Assembly: GCF_964204865.1 (NCBI RefSeq)
Contig: NC_135262.1
Coordinates: 4,650,001 to 4,714,000 of the forward strand
Reading direction: 5' to 3'
DNA length: 64,000 nucleotides
DNA from: Styela clava
Taxonomy: Eukaryota; Chordata; Ascidiacea; Stolidobranchia; Styelidae
Shown: positions 57,976 to 64,000 of the stretch, piece after piece
Numbering within the stretch: position 1 is the stretch's first letter
How the letters are laid out: every line of letters starts with the position of its first letter
Notes under the pieces: model-generated
What the model saw: the letters and a program-made list of their open reading frames with translations, nothing else
Database searches by the model: none
What the model was told of the DNA's origin: nothing
Position numbers and translations under genes: made by a program

Positions 57976-58687
57976 GTTTGGGTGTAGTTTTATTGAAATC
58001 GCTTCACTATTTCGTGCCATTGTAAAACATATTTATATACACAATCACACATCACATGACGACAGTTGAGCATACCACCAGATAAGAATCCTTCAACAAA
58101 TAATGAAAAGATACTTTTTACGCACAGTGAAAGAGGAATAAGCAGATTTAAAACAGGCAAAGACTTGATCATACTCGAAAAAATTAGAAAACCACTGCAT
58201 TTTCTAATGGCAGCTCAGAGTGAAAAGAAACCTGAAAATGGCTGTAATGACAGTAGTTGTATATATTCTACGTTACTACCCTTTCCACTTTATATTGACA
58301 GGTTGGACCCTTGATTCAAGCAACTTTGCATTAAGAAATATGTAAGTAAGTGTTCAATCACTAGCATTTTTTCATAACATTTCTTTGTCAAATGCCTTCA
58401 CATAATCATACATTATGAGAACATTCTTTCATCAAAGAAAATTATTACAGATTAGAAACTATGCTACATGAACAAGTATATTACATATTTTTACTATGAG
58501 AGCAAAACATAAAATCAACTAAAATGTGAAAAAAACTTGAATAAATTTAATAGGTAGTTCTGACTGATGAACTGAATGAATAATACGGACTTCAATCAGG
58601 AACAAATATATATATATATATTGTTATGATAGTTATTATATGTGTGCATATTTGTAATTATCTCTCTTGAACAATCAAAATAGATCT
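57976..58687. other. 3' flank of gene F
   Basis: No gene supported. Short AT dinucleotide run at about 58,607-58,621. Confidence 0.4.
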
Positions 58688-60319
58688 TTATACATAACAT
58701 CCACAGTCAACTCGATATAGAGGAATTCCTACAGCGACTGAGGCAGCAGACACAATCTCTATATCAGTCAAATCAGTCACTTTCTCCCATTGATTTTTAT
58801 TTAGTTTGTACTTTTCCACAGAATAAGGCTCAAATCTATCTCCAACAGCAAACAAGTAATTGTTAACAACATAAAGGCTGAATTCATCTCGTGTAATTGT
58901 CATTGAAGCCACAGTTGTCCAACTATTATCATCTGGATTGAAGAATTCAGCTGTTGATGTTCTACTATACCCACCAGCAACATAGATTCGATCATCATAC
59001 ACGGCTGCCGCAGGAGTTTGTCTGCCAACATTCATTGGTTTCACAGATGACCAAGATCCTACAGATGGAGAATATTTGTCAATTCTTTTCACTCTTCCAC
59101 TTCCTCCAATAACATAAATCTCATCTCTAAATGTAACTAATGCACTTTCATTGGGTTTGATATTAGAACACTCAACAATCTCCCAATTGTTTCCATTGCT
59201 GTATCGTTCCATTTTGTTGTTCCCACAAACGTAAATGAAGTTGTTATGAACTGCAGCTCTGATAAATTCTCCATGATCATTAATCATACTCTTCATCTCA
59301 GTCCAACTTGATTCGGCCTTCCATGCATTCACACGATAAACCTTTCTGTTTGACAGAAGAACGAAAACAAATTTATCCAAATAAACTGCGATGTATTCGT
59401 CACTCAGCATGTTTTCATTGAGTTGTTTCAACTTACTAAATGTTTCTTCGATTGGACAGTACACTTGCACAGCTTTAGATTTCTTATCAAAAAGCAAAAC
59501 ACCTTCATCATAAAATGGAGAAGACAAAGAAACACTTACTTCTTTATCTTTGTCAATTGATTTATCTGCTAAATACAATAATTTCATGAATTCTGAAGAA
59601 CTTGAGCAAAACGAATCATTTCTTACTAAATATGATCCATAACTGGTAGAAATTTTCTCCATTTGGAGCCTCTTCACCATTTCTATAAAATACTCAGCTC
59701 GCCATTCAGTATCAGCCTTAATCCATTGTAAGAGAACTTTCAGTTTAGAATCTTCTGAATATGATGACCTTTTGTGGCTGATCAATAACATTACATAACC
59801 TTTATCAAGATTGTTGAATTGTTCTTCTTTTGCTATGGCTCCAAGATGGATAACAGCATATTCATCACACGATTCTTCTAAACCCTTTAGATTGAACTTT
59901 ACTGCGAGTTGTCGGAAGATGAAGAATGATTTTGGATCTAAATTTACTTCGAGAAATTCAGCTATATTTTCACAAATTCTTGACAATTGCATGATAGTTG
60001 CAACATGGAGTAGTTGTTCACATTTCTCCAAAGTAATTGAAGCATTTCCAGTGTAAATGTAATCAATGCAAACTTTCACAGAATCGACATCGACTTCCTT
60101 CATATCAACAACTCCTGTGTTGCTTTCCAAGTTATCATGCGACAACATTGCGTCAAAATAATCAGAAGCAGCTGACATTACATTCTTATGAACTGGGAAT
60201 TCTTCGTTTCCAACTTTGATTGTAAAATCAGAAAGTCTTTTTTCTTTCCTCATATCATCAAGCTTTTTCATCATCAAATTATTGTGTTCATCATCTTGAA
60301 TGCCAAAAGCAGCAGACAT
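58688..60319 (-). CDS. BTB-BACK-Kelch protein, KLHL type (gene F)
   Basis: An intronless minus-strand frame of 543 codons from MSAAFGIQDDEHNN. BTB, BACK and Kelch layout as in its neighbours; Kelch blades include IYVCGNNKMERY, IYVIGGSGRVKR, IYVAGGYSRTS and LFAVGDR. The GSGRVK loop is shared with gene G, so F and G are sister copies. The common C-terminus IPLY is followed by eight extra residues (RVDCGCYV) because the TGA stop of the paralogs reads CGA here; translation stops at TAA at 58,688-58,690. It is probably still functional, since the extension lies after the last blade. Expected CUL3 substrate adaptor, substrate unknown. Confidence 0.92.
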   Translation of the reverse strand: MSAAFGIQDDEHNNLMMKKLDDMRKEKRLSDFTIKVGNEEFPVHKNVMSAASDYFDAMLSHDNLESNTGVVDMKEVDVDSVKVCIDYIYTGNASITLEKCEQLLHVATIMQLSRICENIAEFLEVNLDPKSFFIFRQLAVKFNLKGLEESCDEYAVIHLGAIAKEEQFNNLDKGYVMLLISHKRSSYSEDSKLKVLLQWIKADTEWRAEYFIEMVKRLQMEKISTSYGSYLVRNDSFCSSSSEFMKLLYLADKSIDKDKEVSVSLSSPFYDEGVLLFDKKSKAVQVYCPIEETFSKLKQLNENMLSDEYIAVYLDKFVFVLLSNRKVYRVNAWKAESSWTEMKSMINDHGEFIRAAVHNNFIYVCGNNKMERYSNGNNWEIVECSNIKPNESALVTFRDEIYVIGGSGRVKRIDKYSPSVGSWSSVKPMNVGRQTPAAAVYDDRIYVAGGYSRTSTAEFFNPDDNSWTTVASMTITRDEFSLYVVNNYLFAVGDRFEPYSVEKYKLNKNQWEKVTDLTDIEIVSAASVAVGIPLYRVDCGCYV

Positions 60320-60367
60320 TTTGATTTTGTTATAATAGGCAAAAGTGAAAAATTGAATCCTTCTTAG

Positions 60368-60369
60368 CT
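60368..60369 (-). promoter_or_regulatory. 3' splice site upstream of gene F
   Basis: Minus strand AATTATCATTACAG followed by CTAAGAAGG, 48 nt before the ATG, aligned with the sites of genes D and E. Confidence 0.55.
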
Positions 60370-60399
60370 GTAATGATAATTAAATATTTTTGTTTCGCA

Positions 60400-60770
60400 T
60401 CTCCACAAAAGTGTTATATTCCCCTATTTTATTTATATTCACTCCGAAATGAAGAACAGATAAACAGAAATAAATATTTTAAAAATAATTTTTACTACGA
60501 TTTAGTGCTTTGAAAACAATATGAAACATTCAACACAAAACCTGCTTTGGCCATAAAATGTGAAACATGATCTCAATAGCTATAAATGAATGGGATAGCT
60601 GAGCTACTCGTAAAGTGAAGCTGCTTTGCATATTTACTTTAAATGATTAAATCTAATAAATTGATGTGTAAACAAAACTACCCAGAGAGGATTAACTATA
60701 TTACAAAAAACAAACATACACTAAACTTAAAGTGAACAGTGAATATACACTAAACTTGAAACATTATTTA
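60400..60770. other. Upstream flank of gene F
   Basis: AT-rich, with a faint match to the D/E flanks (CAACACAAAACCTGC). A short direct repeat, ATACACTAAACTT, occurs twice at about 60,717-60,755. No gene. Confidence 0.4.
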
Positions 60771-60774
60771 TGGT

Positions 60775-61880
60775 CATGTTGCGTAATACATTTAAAAACA
60801 TCGAATGTTTGAAGCTTTTCGCAAACTAAAACATCACTGGGTGGGCATCATTTTTAAACTATTTTTTAAACTATGTGCACTGCACTTATCGAAATTTTGG
60901 CCTGGATAGAAAAGCCAAGCAGATTAATTGTCTACAAAACTCGTATGAAATAGAAATGAGCTGATGAGGGTGGACAAAAATCTTACTCGAAGAGACTATA
61001 GACATAATGAAATTGCTAACTCAGAGGATTCAATGTGAGCTAGCTGCATTTAAACACCCCAAGACAATTTTAACCTTTTAATCATTACTTCAAATTATAT
61101 ACCAGAATCAGGAATACCAACTCAATAAAGTGACGCATAGTGACATTGTTCGATTTAGTAAATACAACCGTTCATATTGAAATGGAAAGATTCGTGCAAA
61201 CATTCAAATTTAAAAGTATTCACAAAGCATTGAAACCTAAATGTAATTTTGTTCATTTTTTTAATACAAGTTTACAATGAATCCTAATAACTTTATTATT
61301 ATTTTGTCATTAAGATTGATGTTTAGTTTTATACTGCAGATTGTCTTTGATTGCCAATATCCACATCACGAAGCTGGATTCGCTCAATATTTCTTCAATA
61401 TTCAAACACTATTTCAATAGGTTAACAGTATTTTAATATCTGTAATCAACAATATACAATGCATTAATTTATAGAAGATCATAATTCATTTGTTAGAATA
61501 CAAGAATTCGCAACAGAAAATAATTTTCAATTCCATGAAATGAACTTTCACCTTTATCGGGCACACATATCCAATGTTGACAAGTTCAAAGCCATGCCCT
61601 CCATTTCAACTTGCAATAATAAAATTGGACAATACCAAACTTTAAAGAAATTGCACTACTAAAGTAAGTAGATCATTATTACTCATTGGGCTCTTGGCTG
61701 GAGCCTTGTTCCGAGCTAAATATAAAAGCATCTCTTAAAAAGAGTAAATTCAACCTTTGCAACAAAATTTAAACTTATATTGGAAACTTCAGGGGTTTAA
61801 TACCTAATTTAGTAATCATTATCACGTACATCAAATTGTTGCTGCATATATAGTAATAAAACACAAAAACAAATTCAAGG
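60775..61880. repeat. Array spacer repeat, copy 6
   Basis: Landmarks: CATCGAATGTTTGAAGCTTT, GAGCTGATGAGGGTGGACAA, CCAACTCAATAAAGTGACG, CACGAAGCTGGATTCGCTCA, AGTAAGTAGATCATTATTAC and TCTTGGCTGGAGCCTTGTTC. No coding potential. Confidence 0.8.
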
Positions 61881-62443
61881 AGAATATATTCCAGCTGTTT
61901 CCTTGATAGTGAAATTCAAATCATTTCAAGTTTTGTGTCAACCACTATTTATTGACATATTTGCAAGGAGGAGGAATTTGGATATAACTGCCAGTAGTTG
62001 CATTAAAACTATTCTGTTTACTTCTCATTCCACATGCTGTAAAGAGGTTGTAGCTTGGTTTATAATAAAATTATATGAGAATATAACAATCTGTTATATT
62101 ATTATCATCTATTTATCAACTGCCTTAGAATAATCATACAGTTTGCAAAAATCAAATTCACCATAAAAAGGAATGTTGCTAATCCGCAACCATGTTGGAT
62201 AATATCAACATCTATCAAAACCAGAAAATATCAGATTAAAATGCAAATAAACTAAAAAATATGAATAAAGTTGAATAAATCAAATAAACAAGTCTAACTG
62301 ATTAAATGGAGAAAGTATGGGAACTTCAAGTAGAAACTAATGTATATAAGCATATATGGTAGACAATATATGCAAGACTAATAATGTTTATCTCTGTTGA
62401 AACATTAAAATTTTCCTTCGGATACACAACATCATCTGTCAAC
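61881..62443. other. 3' flank of gene G
   Basis: TCATTTCAAG-TTTTGTGTCAACC and the GACATATTTGCAAGGAGGAGG segment resemble the 3' flanks of genes B and D (about 36,275 and 45,510). No gene. Confidence 0.4.
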
Positions 62444-64000
62444 TCAATACAGTGGAATTCTTACTGCAACTGAGGCTGTAGACACAATCTCCATATCAGT
62501 CAAGTCAGTCACTTTCTCCCATTGATTTTTATCAAAATTGTACTTTTCAATAGAATAAGGGCCAGATGTATGTCCAACAGCAAACAAGTTGTTGCTGACA
62601 ACACAAAGGCTGAACTCATTTCTTGGAATTGTCATTGAAGAAAGATTTGTCCAATTATTATCATCTGGATTGAAAAATTCAGTACCGGTACTTGATATCC
62701 CATTCCACCCACCAGCAACATAGATTCGATCATCATATACGGCTGCAGCAGGAGTTTGTCTGCCAACATTCATTGGTTTCACAGATGACCAAGATCCTAA
62801 TGACGAAGAATATTTATCAATACTTTTGACTCTACCACTTCCTCCAATGACATAAATCTCATCTCTGAACGTAACTAATGCACTTTCAATGAGTTTGAAA
62901 CCAGAACACTCAACATTCTCCCACTTGTTTTCATTGTTATTGTATCGCTCCATTGTGTTATTCCCACCAACATAAACGAAGTTGTTATGAACTGCAGCTC
63001 TAATATATTGTCCATGATCATTCATCATACTCTCCATCTCAGTCCAACTTGATTCGGCTTCATATACATTCACACGATAAACCTTTTTCCCTGGCAGAAG
63101 AACAAAAACAAATTTCTGCGAACAGACTGCAGTGTATTTGCCACTCAGCATGTTTTCATTGAGTTGTTTCAAATTATTGAATGTTTCCTCGACTGGACAA
63201 TACACTTGAACAGCTTTAAATTTCTTATCAAAAAGTAAAACACCTTCATCACAAAGAGGAGACGACGAACATACATCTACTTCCACATCTTTATTAAGTG
63301 ATTTATTAGACAAGAACAATAATTTCATGAATTCTGCAGAACTTGAGCAAAATGAATCATTTCTGGCTAAATATAGTCCATAAGTGGTGGAAATTTTGTC
63401 AATATTGAGCTTTTTAACCATTTCTATAAATTGCCCAGCTCGAGACTTAGTATCAGCTTTGATCCATTGCAGGAGTATTTTCAGTTTAGAATCTTCGGAA
63501 TAAGATGATTTGTGAGAAGTCGTTAGAAACACAACATATTCTTTATCAAGTTTGTTAAATTCCGCTTTTTTAGCTATTGATCCAAGATGGCCAACAGCAT
63601 ATTCATCACATGATTGTTCTAAACCCTTTAGATTGAACTTTACAGCGAGTTGTCGAATACCGAAGAATGATTTTGGTCCCAAACTCGCTTTGAGAAATTC
63701 TGTGATTTTCTCGCAAAATCTTGACAATTGCATGATATTTGCAGCATGGAGTAGTTGTTCACATTTCTCCAAAGTAATTAAAGCATTTCCAGTGTAAATG
63801 TAATCAATGCAAACTTTCACAGAATCGACATCAACTTCCTTCATATCAACAATCCCTGTGTTGCTTTCCAAATTATCATGAGACAACATCGCATCAAAAT
63901 AATCAGAACCAGCTGACATTACATTCTTATGAACTGGAAATTCTTCGTTTCCAACCTTGATTGTAAAATCAGAAAGTCGTTTTTCTTTCCTCATATCATC
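62444..64000 (-). CDS. BTB-BACK-Kelch protein, KLHL type (gene G), cut by the window end
   Basis: A minus-strand frame open to the right edge; 516 codons are visible from an internal MRKEKRLSDFTIKV, and the DD codons before it show that the true start lies beyond 64,000 by roughly 22 codons, judging from the paralogs. BTB is the common sequence; BACK reads LKILLQWIKADTKSRAGQ; Kelch blades include VYVGGNNTMERY, IYVIGGSGRVKS, IYVAGGWNGISS and LFAVGHTSGPYSIEKYN, ending IPLY with a normal TGA. It is closest to gene F. Expected CUL3 substrate adaptor. Confidence 0.9.
   Translation of the reverse strand, partial: DDMRKEKRLSDFTIKVGNEEFPVHKNVMSAGSDYFDAMLSHDNLESNTGIVDMKEVDVDSVKVCIDYIYTGNALITLEKCEQLLHAANIMQLSRFCEKITEFLKASLGPKSFFGIRQLAVKFNLKGLEQSCDEYAVGHLGSIAKKAEFNKLDKEYVVFLTTSHKSSYSEDSKLKILLQWIKADTKSRAGQFIEMVKKLNIDKISTTYGLYLARNDSFCSSSAEFMKLLFLSNKSLNKDVEVDVCSSSPLCDEGVLLFDKKFKAVQVYCPVEETFNNLKQLNENMLSGKYTAVCSQKFVFVLLPGKKVYRVNVYEAESSWTEMESMMNDHGQYIRAAVHNNFVYVGGNNTMERYNNNENKWENVECSGFKLIESALVTFRDEIYVIGGSGRVKSIDKYSSSLGSWSSVKPMNVGRQTPAAAVYDDRIYVAGGWNGISSTGTEFFNPDDNNWTNLSSMTIPRNEFSLCVVSNNLFAVGHTSGPYSIEKYNFDKNQWEKVTDLTDMEIVSTASVAVRIPLY

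Noticed and set aside
1-64000. CRISPR arrays, operons or prokaryotic systems
   Set aside because: No regularly spaced identical repeats and no clustered prokaryotic genes; introns and domain types are those of an animal.

Overview
This is eukaryotic, AT-rich animal DNA. It has spliced genes with GT..AG introns, eukaryotic extracellular domains (sushi/CCP and WAP), BTB-BACK-Kelch genes, a tRNA-derived SINE, hAT-type miniature elements and an LTR retroelement. An invertebrate is likely. An ascidian is my guess, because of the compact gene array, the abundant MITEs and a feature that could reflect spliced-leader trans-splicing, but the sequence does not prove it.

The window has three parts. (1) About 1.4-8.2 kb, plus strand: the 3' part of a multi-exon gene for a secreted cysteine-rich protein. 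It carries a selectin-type six-cysteine sushi domain on two exons, a WAP domain on one exon, then three related cysteine-rich modules on one exon each. All modules are bounded by phase-1 introns. The 5' end and signal peptide were not found. (2) About 8.2-30 kb: gene-poor DNA dominated by mobile elements. It holds two abutting hAT-type elements in the same target octamer, a non-autonomous LTR retrotransposon with apparently identical LTRs, several copies of an inverted-repeat MITE, diverged tandem repeats, and one orphan coding-like exon near 30 kb. (3) About 30.6-64 kb: a tandem array of intronless BTB-BACK-Kelch genes, all on the minus strand. There are five intact or window-truncated copies, one copy with a C-terminal frameshift, and at least two degenerate relics. 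The copies are separated by repeated spacers, and one pair of spacers has no gene between them.

The Kelch proteins are expected to act as substrate adaptors of CUL3 ubiquitin ligases. The BTB part is almost invariant between copies. In the one DNA comparison I made base by base, every difference was synonymous. The BACK region and first Kelch blades vary. The hydrophobic residue of the usual CUL3-contact phi-x-E motif appears to be replaced by Asn. Every copy whose upstream region is present has a consensus 3' splice site about 46-56 nt before the ATG, so the mRNAs probably gain a 5' leader by cis- or trans-splicing. Most of the sequence between genes is transposon debris or duplicated spacer.
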